From Nitrospiria bacterium (GTDB lineage: Bacteria; Nitrospirota; UBA9217), in the NCBI GenBank assembly GCA_919902495.1, contig CAKKRC010000067.1, forward strand, positions 1 through 63,874: 63,874 bases of DNA. Reading direction: 5' to 3'. A program made the translations under genes and the position numbers. Positions 56,501 to 63,874 of this stretch are shown here, piece after piece; position 1 is the stretch's first letter, and the number at the start of each line of letters is the position of its first letter. Under the pieces are notes generated by a model, which was given only the letters and a program-made list of their open reading frames with translations, ran no database searches and was not told the origin of the DNA.

Positions 56501-59500
56501 ATCGCCTCAAGACGGATCGTCAGGTCCTGGCCTGATTCGTAAACGTTAACGAGACCGAGTTGAGATTCAGACTCACTTGCGCTGCCCCGGATCGCCGGGT
56601 CATCATCGCTTCCTTCGCTGCCGGATGCATTCACGAGACCAAGAGCCGGGACCCATACGCCGCTCGGGTTTGCCGGATCGAGTCCCTGCATCATCGTCAG
56701 TTTATACGTACCTGTTCCGTCATAGCGTTCCACCGGTATATTTCTCACGTCTCGGGCTATACCGTTCACCTGCAGATAGGACCGTGTTCCTGATTTTCGC
56801 GGCACCCGCAGGGGGCAAATTGACGCTGCGGGAGCGGGAGATGTCAGGACGGACTCCGGCAGCGCCCGGTCCACGAGCAGTTCTCCCCTTGCCCATGCGG
56901 TCTTCAGCATATTATTGGCAATGTCGCGGTACTGAAGACGCGCGACGATCGGATGCCGTCCCTCTGCCAGGTCGGCGTTAGCGATTTCGAAGCTCGTACC
57001 GTGGTTTTCCAGCCAGACCTTCAATATCTCCCGGGGATCGTCGATCCGCCTGAGCAGGCGCAGCCCTTCGGAATCATCCAGATAGTAGCTCAGGTCGATC
57101 ACCGCGTTCTTCTTAAGTTTTTCAAGGACAGCCAGATACCGAGGAGAATTCTTCCGGCGCGCTTCCTCCATCATATCGTTCGTGTTGATCTCTGCCGATA
57201 TGATGGACGCCTTGTCAGAGGCTGTTCCGCATTCTTGTGCTTCTGCGTATGTAACGTTAAGCGGTATCGAGAGATCACAGGGGTTCCCGGGATAGTTGAT
57301 AACCACGGCATACTCACGCCCGCTCGCGCCGATGCCCGTCATCCGGATCTCGTATTTTTTTCCGGGTTCGACAGCGAAGGTCGGCAGCGGAGGCTCAAAA
57401 TACCCTTTGGGCATGCGATCGCCCTTGCTCGCATCATACGTTTTATAGCGGTCCGCGTCGGTCCAGGGTAATTTCGGATCGTTCGGGCGTTCGCGCGCGT
57501 CCAGGGACAGCATCACGAGCGGCTCGAACAAGGCGATCTCACCGACCAGCGGCGCCTTGGCATTGCAGGACTCGGAGAGCTTGAACAGCTCGTGATAGAG
57601 CACATTGGAAAAATGGGTCCTGTCAAGCGAATCCACGGCTTTCAGCCTGACCGCGTAGGCTTGATAGGGTTTGAACGAGGAGTTGTCCCATTGGGCGAAC
57701 CACATCGTGGATGGTTCGGGTACAACTGCATCATCGGTCCAGATATTGCCGTTGTTTTGCAGCACGTCAAAGGACAGGGTGTACTGGACGTTCATGGAAA
57801 CCAGACGCGAATCGATCGTCTGGAATCCGGCGATGCTGTGGATGCCGGGCTGCGCCTTGTCCGTGGGAATACGCACGGCATCGCTGCCGGCTGTCGCCTG
57901 TATATCCATACCGTCAACGTAATCCCATGCGTCGGCGATAAGGCGCTCCGGCAGCACCTGGCTCGACGCTACCCGCTTGTTCCCCGCCCTGTCCTCGACG
58001 GTTATGCGGAGCTTTCTGCCGATGAACGTCTTTATCCGTTCGATGTCCTGGTAGTTGAAACCGAAGCTGAAACCATCTCTTCCATCTTTGGCGACCTCTG
58101 TGCCTCCATCAAGTGATTCCCACTGCTGCGGGTTATCGCCTTTCCCGATATCAAGTTTCCAGCCGCTCAGATTTGCGTCCTGTGCCTCGTACGATGCGAC
58201 CAAACGCCACTTCTTGACTATTTCTCCCATCACTTTTAAAGGGTTTTCCACAAAATCCAATGAAAGGTTCACCGTGGCTTCCGGCGATGTATTATCCACC
58301 TCGACCGGGAACTCAAGGTCCAGGACCTTGATGATGTACTTGCCGTCGGGCACGATGACGTCCTGTTCGTTCCTGCCATCCCAGGACATCATGCCTGTCC
58401 CCGTCTCAGGATGGGACATGACAATGGTCTTTATCAGCTCGTTGTCAACGGTAAATACCTGGAACTCCAGATTGACCGGCTCCAGGACCTGGTAGGAAAG
58501 ATCCACCGTACCCACCATCTCGTTGAAGGGCGAGAAGATCGGCGTGCTCTGGCGAATATTGGAGATGCTCGTCGCCGCGGCCCAGGAGATCCGTTTCGTG
58601 GATTGTGCGGTGTTCCCCGCCTTGTCCCATGCTGTCAGGCGGACGTAATAGGCGCCCCTGACCGGGGGAATCCAGGTCGTGAAGACCTCATTGAGCACCT
58701 CCCGGTCGGCCGGCGGCAGGACGGGGGTCCAGGCCTGAGGCGTCTTCGCATCGGCATATTCGAGCCGGTAGCCCTCGAAGTTCAGGTCTCCGGCGATGCC
58801 GCGCAGGATGATGCCGGTCTTGCGCTTCACGGCGCGGAGGTCCGCCGTCAGGTTCAGAGCGGAACTCAAAGCCCACAGCTCCGTCTCCGAGTATGCCCAT
58901 GGCTCGACCTGGCCCCATCTCCAGCATGGGTTCGTGTCGTCGATTTGCTGCGAATAAGTAAGGTAGCGCTCCTGGGGAGACATCGTGGTCTGCTGATACG
59001 GGATATACGCGCCCGGGGCCAGGGGCGCGGAACCGGTCTGTCCTGTCGAAAGCTGCAGAGACTCTATCCCTGATCCAGTCCCGAGCAGGTAGCCGCCCCG
59101 CTGCGGCCAGGCCACCGGTGTCATCGGCGTTGCGTACGATTGTTCTACCTTAGAAGCGGCATTGATGACGATGACCCGCGGACCGACCGTGTCCTGGCAC
59201 TGGTTCGTGCAATCTCCGCACGTGGCAAGCTCTTCGGAAAACGCCAGCGAACCGCCGTCCGCTGACCAGACCACATCGCTTATCCGGGGACTGCAGTACG
59301 GTCCTCCCTGGCGCACCGTATGGGTCGAGATATTTCCATTCTCATCAGTTATGAATAACCTGCCTTCATCATATTCTTCCGTGAACGAAAAGAACTGCCC
59401 GCCCGGGGAAAGCGATATGCGATGGCGGTATGAGGTGTCGGTTCCCGCTATAAGAGAAGAACCGCCGTCAGGCGTCACCAGCCATATACCCCGGACCGAT

Positions 59501-62500
59501 CCGTATCCCCAGACAGACACGATGAGCTTGCCGGAATTGAGCCAGGCAACGGAATCGGTAAAGGTATATTCCGCCTCCCGGATATCCGGGAACACCTGCC
59601 GCGGCGGCCCGATGAGATCGGTTGTTTTGATGCTTTCAATATAATACCAGCCTTCATACCTGCCTGCCGCATAAGCAAGTCGGGCGCCGTCGGGCGACCA
59701 GGCTATATAGTTACCATCATACCAACCGCCCGTTTCGATCACGTTGACGCCGCTTACTGCGGGTCCCGCGATCCGCAGCGTTTCCGCATATCCCCCTGAG
59801 GTCCGGTAGACCAGGGCATTTCCAGCAGGCGACCATTTTACGTCGAAGATACTTCCGGAGGCGTTGTACCCTTCGGGAACTATCGTATCTATCTTGTTCA
59901 GGTTCGACCCATCTCGATGAACCGTCCATAGCTCTGCCGTCTGAATATTCCTCTGCTTGTCGGAAATATGAAGGATGAACGCGATCTTTTCACCGTCCGG
60001 CGAAAGGTCAAATCCGAAATAGGAATACGCATATCTTCCATCCCCCTGTTTGTTCCAGTCCCACGGCACCAGCCGGGTGATCTCGACGCCGTCCGGCGAG
60101 ATGGTGTAGATGCCGTTCGGATACGACTGCGTCTGAGGCAGCTGTGCTACGATGCCGCTTTCGTCGGGCAGCCAGCGCCAGTCTTCCAGCGCAGGAAGCT
60201 GGCAGGTCAGCGTCGTGTTCAGCAAGTATTTTGTCCCGAATGCTTCCGGCAGCGGCAGCCGGTTCGTGTCGACAGTCACCGGACTTTCGCTCATGGTAAC
60301 GCCCGACGCATCCTTCAGCCGGAACCGGTATTCCCCGTCGTCGACGATCATTTCATCGTTATCCAAACCGTCCCACCGGACAGACCCCGCCCCGATGTTC
60401 TGCGGACCAAACCCGCTGAAGGTCCGGACGGTCTCGCCCCTCTTGTTCATCACCACGACCGTCACGGATTGCGGGGACGGCAGCCGGAAAAACAGCTCCG
60501 TGGCGTCCTTCACACCGTCGCCGTTCGGCGAGAAGTACCGCTCCGTCACAAAGAGGTCCGCGTCCTGGACCCCGAAAGACCGCGCTGCCCGGTTGTTCTC
60601 CTTGTTTCGTTCAGTAATGCTGTTCAGCGGGTCCACCACTACCGTTATTTCGTGGGCGCCCTTGCTGACCGTTGTTCCGTAGGAGAAACCGACCGTAGCC
60701 GTGGTATGGCCGGAAAGCATCGTGATCGTCTGATCGGGACCGATCGGCGATCCCCCGTCCATAGCCCGCACGATGACATTCGCCGCTTCCTGGTCGCCGC
60801 TGTTCTGGACGGTCACGGAGATCGTCACCGGGTCGCCCTCCTTGGGGAAAGCGGGCTGGATAACAACGGCATTGGTTGAGATCATCAGCTCCGGCAGGCT
60901 CTTGACCGAGACGGTCGTGAACGCTTCGTTGTCATCCGTGCGGATCTCGCTCGTCCCGCCGGGCGGAGAGGCCCTGACCGTGATGATAGTATTGCCCGGG
61001 TCGGGAATGTTGTTCCAGGTCAGGGAGACCACCGCGTTCTGGCCCGGTTCCAGGGGAGGAATGGTCATGGCCGCTGGAGCGTCCAACGGCAGCTGGCGCA
61101 TCGTTCCCGAGACCGTTGAGTAGAATGTCGCCACCACACCGGATACGGCCGATCCGCCGTCGTTCCGCACGATAGCCGAGATCACTGCGCTGCCGCCCTC
61201 AAGCAGTGTTGGCGGCGTAACCACAAGGTCCTTGTAGGAGATCGATATGTTGGGTTCCGTAAGGGAGTTGATGGTCACCAGAGTGGACGCGCTGTTGTTC
61301 GTTTCCGACAGTTCATCTTTATAATAATTGTCCGGATCGACCTGGACGGTGACCGGCATGTTCACACCTGCACGGTTCGCTCGCCAATTCACCGATTTCA
61401 TGACACTGCCGTTGGCAGGGACATCGACCGTAACTTCAGCAATGGTCACAGCTCCGCCCGGCGCCGTGACGAAGAATTTGACCGGAACGCTGTAGGCCGT
61501 CATGGTGCCTTTGTTGCCGATCTTGGCGGTTATGGTCACATCCTGGAGCAGCGACGCGGTCGCCGGGCTCACCGATACGTCGCCGGGCAGGACCTCGAGA
61601 TCATAGGTTGTTTGCACCTGGAGGGACCTGCCTGCCCGGTTGTTGTTCTCGTTCGATTCCTTCGCGATATCAAGTGAGGTGACAACGGCGATGAAGGTAT
61701 GTTCGTTCCCGTCGCTGATCGTGGTGGAGAATGTCACTGCAGCCGGTGACTGGCCGGGGACCGCCACAACGACCGGCTGGCCGATCCGGTTCGCCTCGGC
61801 GACCGCTCCGTCGTAGAGAACGATCTGCGCCTGCCTGACTTCAGTCATGCCGGTGTTCGAGACCGAGACATTGATCACGACGCTTGCCGGCAGGGCCGAT
61901 ATCCTGTCGGGCGTGAAGGTGATGTCGCTTGACCGCACGACCAGGTCCGGATCGATATTCCCTTTAAGGATCGCCTGCACCGCCAGCGCCGTCTCGAAGA
62001 CGCTGCTGTTCCAGCTCCCGTTCTGGTCCTGTCGGGCCTTGAGGAAATCCACCGCTGGGTTGGTGATGTTTGTCGCTGCGTCCAGCTCCCGCAGGACAAG
62101 GACCGCCAGGGCCGTATCATAGACCGTTGCCTCCTGCCCGGCATCCGTCGCATGACCAAATGCGCCGTTCACCTGTTTCGAGAGCAGCCATCCCGTTCCG
62201 CGGCTGATGGCGTCCCCCATCGGGTACGAGGTCCGATACCGGTTGAGCGCCGAAAGTGCGGCTGTTGTCGCCTGGACCGTGCTCTCACCGTTCCCGGTCC
62301 AGCCGCCGACGGACTTCTGTGCCGATAGAAGATACTGAATGGCATTGCTGATCGCCTGCTGTTCGCCTGCCCCGGCAAGGGAAAGCGCCTTCAGCGCCAG
62401 CGCGGTATCCGCCGCGTTGCTGGAATAGGTCCGTCCGCTCCCCCAGCCGCCGTCGCTGTTCCGGCGTTCCAGCAGCTCCCGGACAAGTTCTGTCGTGTCC

Positions 62501-63840
62501 GCTCCCGCCGCCACGAAGGCTTCGATCTTTCTGCACAGGTAATCGACGTTCAGCGATTGGCTGATGCCGAGCCAGAGCATGCCGGACTGCACGTTCGTCT
62601 GACCTGCGGGGAACGGCTTGAGCGTCAGCACGGCCTCTGCTGTATCGCGCTCCATCGTCTGGGCAAGGTCCATCCAACTCCCGTCGGTGCTCTGCTTCCC
62701 GATAAGCCAGGTAACTCCTTCGTCGATATTCGCCATCGGCCGGAGCGTCGTGCTCGGCGGCAGGACGCCGGGATTGACCTGCACGTCCTCTTTCGGAGTT
62801 GACGCGACTTCCATGATGCTCCTGCCGTCGGTCAGGACCGAGAACCGTGTTACCGCTCCGTTCCGGATGTTCTCGATGCCGTAGATCTCCTGACCTGTGA
62901 ACGTTCCGGGACGAGTAAGGAAGATGAAGGCGGTTTTGAAGGACTTTTGCGACGCTGCAGCGGACGGAACGCGCTCGCCCATGGCCGCGATGATATCGTC
63001 GATCGTGACGGTCCTTGCCTGTCCGCTGATCGTTACATTCGCCTCCGGCAAGCGCGCCGGATCGATCGCGTTGTTCTCGATGAGAAGCATGGGCGGGACC
63101 TGCGACTTATCCAGCATGCCCATGAGGTAGAGGTCGAGGGGGCTGTAGTATTTCAGTTCGGTCTGGGGTGCGACTGAGGTGAATGTGCCGTTGCCGTTGT
63201 TCTGCCATTTATTGCCGTACATGAGCGAGCCGCCGGAGTCGAGCAGGAAGCTCCAATGGCTGCTTTCCCTGCCGAGGAGCGCCGAGCTTTCAGAGCCGGA
63301 AGCATCCTTGAACTTTGCATAGGCTGACCAGCGGTGCATTATCTCATGCGACATGATGTACAGCGTCTCATTGAACTTCGGGTCCATCGGATCGGTCACC
63401 AGCAGTGCGATATTGCCCATGTCGATGGTTCCCTGAAGTCTGCCCGAAACGTTAGAGTCGTTGTAGAGGCCGGAATTGTCAAAGAGCAGCATACCGATGC
63501 CGCTGACATCGTTTCTGACACCGTGGTAAAAGGCCCGAGCATCCGTCGGCATCTGGTAATTGAAATTGGAGAAAATAAACAGGAAATCATACTCGTCTTT
63601 ATGTGTACGATAGAATTCCTTCGCAACTGCCTGGCGAGCGGCATCGTTATCCGAGCCGTCGGCGTTCCGCGCGTCGTAGTTTCCCGTAACGTCCATGACC
63701 GTGACGTTGCCGTAGTCGCCGAGGGTGGAAGCGGTGAAGTCGGCCGACCAGGAGAGTGCGGGTGCAAGCAGTATGATAAGAGCGGTCAGGATCGTTCGGC
63801 CGAGTGCGCGGTTCGGAGTTCTCAGTTCTCGGTTAATCAT
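47521..63840 (-). CDS. Giant secreted multidomain protein with HExxH domain, alpha-toroid, CARDB and beta-propellers
   Basis: One frame of 5439 codons has no interruption. A signal peptide (residues 1-33, cut after WSA) is followed by an N-terminal domain with HEIMH (165-169) and ESSHWSFLLDSGGSLMYG, a putative zinc metalloprotease. Five QW-type repeats (about 370-627, for example DGSW, DGGW, VGGW, NGSW) suggest a terpene-cyclase-like alpha/alpha-toroid. Four CARDB-like modules (631-1095), a SPNGDG/FlgD-like Ig module (about 1100-1185) and beta-propeller 1 with SPDG repeats (about 1190-1640) come next. A long chain of Ig, FlgD-like and Fn3 modules (1640-3900), propeller 2 (about 3900-4205), more CARDB (about 4247-4680), an Ig module, five tandem about 107-residue repeats (4784-5310) and a terminal domain with a His-rich segment (about 5374-5396) complete it. 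AGAGGT lies about 8 bases before the ATG. No LPXTG, PEP-CTERM or C-terminal anchor is recognised. Function is unknown; a surface or released protein for binding or cleaving polymers is plausible. It ends 116 bases before rimP. Confidence 0.85.
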   Translation of the reverse strand: MINRELRTPNRALGRTILTALIILLAPALSWSADFTASTLGDYGNVTVMDVTGNYDARNADGSDNDAARQAVAKEFYRTHKDEYDFLFIFSNFNYQMPTDARAFYHGVRNDVSGIGMLLFDNSGLYNDSNVSGRLQGTIDMGNIALLVTDPMDPKFNETLYIMSHEIMHRWSAYAKFKDASGSESSALLGRESSHWSFLLDSGGSLMYGNKWQNNGNGTFTSVAPQTELKYYSPLDLYLMGMLDKSQVPPMLLIENNAIDPARLPEANVTISGQARTVTIDDIIAAMGERVPSAAASQKSFKTAFIFLTRPGTFTGQEIYGIENIRNGAVTRFSVLTDGRSIMEVASTPKEDVQVNPGVLPPSTTLRPMANIDEGVTWLIGKQSTDGSWMDLAQTMERDTAEAVLTLKPFPAGQTNVQSGMLWLGISQSLNVDYLCRKIEAFVAAGADTTELVRELLERRNSDGGWGSGRTYSSNAADTALALKALSLAGAGEQQAISNAIQYLLSAQKSVGGWTGNGESTVQATTAALSALNRYRTSYPMGDAISRGTGWLLSKQVNGAFGHATDAGQEATVYDTALAVLVLRELDAATNITNPAVDFLKARQDQNGSWNSSVFETALAVQAILKGNIDPDLVVRSSDITFTPDRISALPASVVINVSVSNTGMTEVRQAQIVLYDGAVAEANRIGQPVVVAVPGQSPAAVTFSTTISDGNEHTFIAVVTSLDIAKESNENNNRAGRSLQVQTTYDLEVLPGDVSVSPATASLLQDVTITAKIGNKGTMTAYSVPVKFFVTAPGGAVTIAEVTVDVPANGSVMKSVNWRANRAGVNMPVTVQVDPDNYYKDELSETNNSASTLVTINSLTEPNISISYKDLVVTPPTLLEGGSAVISAIVRNDGGSAVSGVVATFYSTVSGTMRQLPLDAPAAMTIPPLEPGQNAVVSLTWNNIPDPGNTIITVRASPPGGTSEIRTDDNEAFTTVSVKSLPELMISTNAVVIQPAFPKEGDPVTISVTVQNSGDQEAANVIVRAMDGGSPIGPDQTITMLSGHTTATVGFSYGTTVSKGAHEITVVVDPLNSITERNKENNRAARSFGVQDADLFVTERYFSPNGDGVKDATELFFRLPSPQSVTVVVMNKRGETVRTFSGFGPQNIGAGSVRWDGLDNDEMIVDDGEYRFRLKDASGVTMSESPVTVDTNRLPLPEAFGTKYLLNTTLTCQLPALEDWRWLPDESGIVAQLPQTQSYPNGIYTISPDGVEITRLVPWDWNKQGDGRYAYSYFGFDLSPDGEKIAFILHISDKQRNIQTAELWTVHRDGSNLNKIDTIVPEGYNASGSIFDVKWSPAGNALVYRTSGGYAETLRIAGPAVSGVNVIETGGWYDGNYIAWSPDGARLAYAAGRYEGWYYIESIKTTDLIGPPRQVFPDIREAEYTFTDSVAWLNSGKLIVSVWGYGSVRGIWLVTPDGGSSLIAGTDTSYRHRISLSPGGQFFSFTEEYDEGRLFITDENGNISTHTVRQGGPYCSPRISDVVWSADGGSLAFSEELATCGDCTNQCQDTVGPRVIVINAASKVEQSYATPMTPVAWPQRGGYLLGTGSGIESLQLSTGQTGSAPLAPGAYIPYQQTTMSPQERYLTYSQQIDDTNPCWRWGQVEPWAYSETELWALSSALNLTADLRAVKRKTGIILRGIAGDLNFEGYRLEYADAKTPQAWTPVLPPADREVLNEVFTTWIPPVRGAYYVRLTAWDKAGNTAQSTKRISWAAATSISNIRQSTPIFSPFNEMVGTVDLSYQVLEPVNLEFQVFTVDNELIKTIVMSHPETGTGMMSWDGRNEQDVIVPDGKYIIKVLDLEFPVEVDNTSPEATVNLSLDFVENPLKVMGEIVKKWRLVASYEAQDANLSGWKLDIGKGDNPQQWESLDGGTEVAKDGRDGFSFGFNYQDIERIKTFIGRKLRITVEDRAGNKRVASSQVLPERLIADAWDYVDGMDIQATAGSDAVRIPTDKAQPGIHSIAGFQTIDSRLVSMNVQYTLSFDVLQNNGNIWTDDAVVPEPSTMWFAQWDNSSFKPYQAYAVRLKAVDSLDRTHFSNVLYHELFKLSESCNAKAPLVGEIALFEPLVMLSLDARERPNDPKLPWTDADRYKTYDASKGDRMPKGYFEPPLPTFAVEPGKKYEIRMTGIGASGREYAVVINYPGNPCDLSIPLNVTYAEAQECGTASDKASIISAEINTNDMMEEARRKNSPRYLAVLEKLKKNAVIDLSYYLDDSEGLRLLRRIDDPREILKVWLENHGTSFEIANADLAEGRHPIVARLQYRDIANNMLKTAWARGELLVDRALPESVLTSPAPAASICPLRVPRKSGTRSYLQVNGIARDVRNIPVERYDGTGTYKLTMMQGLDPANPSGVWVPALGLVNASGSEGSDDDPAIRGSASESESQLGLVNVYESGQDLTIRLEAISNTGNKSCSVTSARALPSATTVNAQGDRTIISSTGNVNAVTATYSVSESARVDVSVFRVEKDPINHRYYPVPPVIRTLIANEQYTGGTRTVLWNGLNDGNAPVMDGRYGIIVQATNSCGNTAVGQVEVEVDNTPPVLSISSPGPGAVGKIVHVTGIARDDHFQQFKLEALKEDGTGLSLVSQGTQAVKDTGVLGKWYTFGLENGPWVLQLTATDTVGNESTVTSMVTVGNDTTLFGRLALSPDVISPNGNYRAETTKIDYELAQGAQVEIAMLDAGNVVRKSVMSSASAAGSFSLVYDGTDSANGKLPDGEYKARLTAALLTDPSVVQTEVLPFKIDTIYPVVNITSPKDASYLSVTALPVTGTVSDENLAEYALSYTGAAGRLPIDGGNQSRTGHVFGTVDAIPEGDYRLEVKAKDLGENETIMNMPFTIDRTPPSVKLETPKDGGYFGGEKNIIAISGSLVEKNLESFSLRYGSGDSPALWTDLVSGTTVTAYPSSFAWKIGKHDGIPDGSYTLSLAAKDKAGLAGEARVRVTIDNTPPAVAITAPQEGGTVRTGADIRGTASDANLDRFVVEMSEGMCSAAYKWAAIRTGASTVQDGVLAQWPGATVDGDYCLRVTATDKTGNAAFAVIGLKVDTTPPAPPVLDGTRQNAADVRLTWSGNTESDLAGFNVYRGGQKLNAGPTVTAGEFIDAGLGEGSYVYTVRALDLAGNESGPSNAVKVRIDLTGPAAKIARPFSGSKISGFIEIKGTAFSADDFKQYRISIGQGIAPAAWTVIRTSPLAVSNGVLADLDTLGHAEGQTFSLRLEAEDLAGNITTDNIAITIDNTPPRAPVLALPVVDGASVTLQWSESPDAYLAGYLLFVNDRLVNAPSSMTQADMTPYLIPCPTYYHYDLPDGTFTYVVAAVDQAGNMNLSQTPVVATIDTRAPQIAIVAPVVDQTGHANIGGKTLVRAESPDLDIDHVTFYYSVSGSNTWYSFGVSRQAPYEAAFTPAALDTTYDLKAEAVDKHVPLANLGVSPVITVTYKDLTPPPVPAGLSATVSGNYVTLTWIAAADGDTTEYNVYRTAGGTRERITYPAIVKQTAAYQDAVYSDGLYSYDITAKDAAGNESNPSAPVTARVYSPVIDQLATRTTLATVPVAGSNAAALASIRFETLSSAGTGSIMTTADQSGRFSADITLSAGVNTIKATATDSAGNVSNESNFVSIDFDALPDAPTGLLPSVQGSTVTLTWNQNAEPDVTGYLVYRKTGAEWSKITSSAIADITWTDAGLRNGSYQYKVTAVDALSESALSTGVTATVAVNLLSAPVNLVATAQPNGEADITWAYPEGTATGYYLYRGAAEGGPYTRITSALVAATAYRDRGLVNGTTYYYVSTAVDSFGNESDYSMWGSATAVDTTAPEKPLITTPTMSGSPIVVTMPTVTVAGKAGSGTTVELFRNGTSMGTVQATGGSGPLSIPIATYVNGASLSPDGSLMAYASDSGQIQLLDLAASIVAELTPQGYGPSWSPDGSKIVYESDATYPPQIVIHDVATNSDTPLTGELPANIYAPFSWSADGNRFTFMGYSYGPDVHGYAIWLKDLTSGELTPAVVKDSIYEHALSPDGGRLAYFQNGGLFVLDLSTGQESSIGPATDGWSLSWSPDGNRIALIETLGSVYALYVVVPNSGSKTLLAESAGDLYWTAWFPDGQRIAYSEWDNVSGLSSVKTIAADGSSVPGLVEEGLANVVYLGVTGDGQVSYVESNADTMQSVLKVVSAGGQFLFSAIALDPGENIFTAVARDASGNISAPSDAISVTRDISQQPDLVVMTDDIALYPAAPIAGERAVMSVAIRNKGQSATTEADVSVYVWNESGHLDLLVQGKAPALEPGAAHIVSAEWDSTGRTGANRIVAAVDTEQLVQESNETNNMAMLDFFVSGQEGISLATSLDATQYASDSVVKARVTIWNSGITKEGVLSVRVEDESGAEVSLLGEKAISVSYASRQDKTFTWSTGATYAGAYRVHAVLNNAAGMLAEQIAAFTIVPDTNVGTAVTTDKANYGAGEPVGVAVTLSSLGRNRIIPLLTTRLTITNEAGAVLFSNEKSTTDMLPGASIVLSSIWTPGIAPAGTYTAVLETIVDGNALPVKSANFAIRGSAVVTGTLSVSPDPVPFGSAFRAAYSLENSGNADTGAGTARVLILDPESQTVLGSFEIQSALSSNSSITGQADFSGLSNSLKTYTAVLQYVNSGNTSILASTAIIIKDMAAPTMTILSPAAETPYTSTVSYMVAASDDASGVDRIEYSRDGGSWSLLPVSDPSRGRFGTTWDPTMADNGMHTVSFRAVDRAGNSSGEMPISYEVRINRAPTAPAPAWPATGQDVRTIRPEIAVNNASDPNGDSLSYVFELYADSDLTIMIAPPGVVPEGTGTTAWTVPADLTENAVYYWRAQAFDGNLYGPWTDTASFRVNAVEDPPSVPTPTSPADKTEVATTTPVLTVINAVDPDSTSLTYNFQVALDPAFVTIVTATGGVIGGEGNTSWQVPVQLAEDVRYYWRAQADDWTVIGNWSSPAEFIVNTGNNEPSVPSINAPTDKSEVSTTAPDIVLQNSNDPDSPVITYTIELDTVKTFDSTNLLRASTIPQGSVTTLWHVDGLLDNTAYFVRARSNDGAAESNWSGVIAFFVNTVNDAPSTPVPANPSNGAGVNVFTPTLSVQNATDLDRDALTYDFEVYEDPGMATPAVASVAGVVEMQGSTSWTVSATLQENRTYYWRARAFDGELASGWTTTLSFTVNTGDEPPDAPMIVSPAEGGSVDSAMPTLTVLNAFDPDSTRLTYDFEVFYGSALIWSAPGVAEGTDGSTSATLNVGLTDNTVYSWRCRANDGQREGPWTSMTSFTVHLQQSGIKVDIEVEPETLNQKSKGNWVMVEIELPHGYKASDVDISSIRLEGTVPVVMWPHEKKKKHHEHGCGDDHREHEHGELKVKFRRSEVIAVLPAGGHVPVHITGTVAGTPFEGVDIIRVIY
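47900..49500 (-). repeat. Five tandem Fn3-like repeats inside the giant gene
   Basis: Five consecutive units of about 320-330 bases encode modules of about 107 residues. Each opens with a PxxPxP-type segment, contains an N/D-x-D-P/L-D-x-x-x-L-x-Y-x-F/I core such as DPDSTSLTYNF, and ends with Y-x-W/V-R-x-x-A/S...W. Units start near 49500, 49180, 48845, 48515 and 48195. Confidence 0.75.
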
Positions 63841-63874
63841 GCTTTAAACCTCTGTGCAGGGTCGGTTTTATGCG

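Noticed and set aside
47521-63840. Polyketide or nonribosomal peptide synthase as an explanation for the very long gene
   Set aside because: No ketosynthase, adenylation, carrier or condensation motifs are present; all modules are extracellular types and the protein has a signal peptide.

Overview
The window comes from a Gram-negative (diderm) bacterium. It carries most of the Raetz lipid A pathway, Kdo and heptose transfer, MsbA, BamA and an OmpH/Skp chaperone. LpxI instead of LpxH, a ClpC-type unfoldase, a DUF448-L7Ae fusion and candidate GnnA/GnnB enzymes inside the lpx operon suggest a Nitrospirota or deltaproteobacterial (Desulfobacterota-like) lineage. That placement is inferred from gene content only. 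Every gene except clpC is on the minus strand, so transcription mostly runs right to left.

Layout, left to right. (1) About 1-11.9 kb is a surface glycan locus cut by the left edge. It holds a partial GT-B-like protein, a Wzx-type flippase, GDP-fucose synthase, a methyltransferase, and a compact set of a CMP-sugar-type cytidylyltransferase, a NeuB-family synthase, a radical SAM/SPASM protein, a DegT aminotransferase and a KdsC-like phosphatase. A nucleotide-sugar dehydrogenase and gmd follow. A near-consensus sigma70 promoter precedes gmd. (2) About 11.9-31.8 kb is the envelope block, in transcription order: GNAT enzyme, hemW, bamA, ompH, lpxD, fabZ, lpxA, lpxI, gnnA-like, gnnB-like, lpxB, msbA, DUF374 acyltransferase, waaA, lpxK, gmhB, heptosyltransferase, GT2, GT4. 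A strong sigma54-type site precedes hemW. (3) clpC (32.1-34.5 kb, plus strand) has its own sigma70 promoter. (4) 34.6-37.0 kb holds a secreted glycoside-hydrolase-like protein and a FAD oxidoreductase. (5) 37.1-47.4 kb is the conserved rimP-nusA-DUF448/L7Ae-infB-DUF503-rbfA-nrnA-truB-rpsO-pnp operon, with a promoter and intrinsic terminator packed in front of rimP. (6) 47.5-63.8 kb is one uninterrupted gene for a 5439-residue secreted protein.

How it fits together. Blocks 1 and 2 build the outer membrane and cell surface. The lpx/gnn genes would make a lipid A with diamino-glucose units and amide-linked acyl chains. WaaA, the heptose enzymes and the GT2/GT4 enzymes would extend the core, MsbA would flip it, and BamA/OmpH would insert outer-membrane proteins. 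The left locus would supply GDP-L-fucose, an oxidised or uronic nucleotide sugar and an unidentified CMP-ulosonic-acid-like sugar to a Wzx-dependent glycan.

The most unusual items are the giant protein (HExxH domain, alpha/alpha-toroid repeats, CARDB domains, two beta-propellers, many Ig/Fn3 modules, His-rich tail) and the radical-SAM-containing ulosonic acid cassette. No tRNA, rRNA, CRISPR array, insertion sequence or prophage gene was recognised. All functions are read from motifs and context without database searches.
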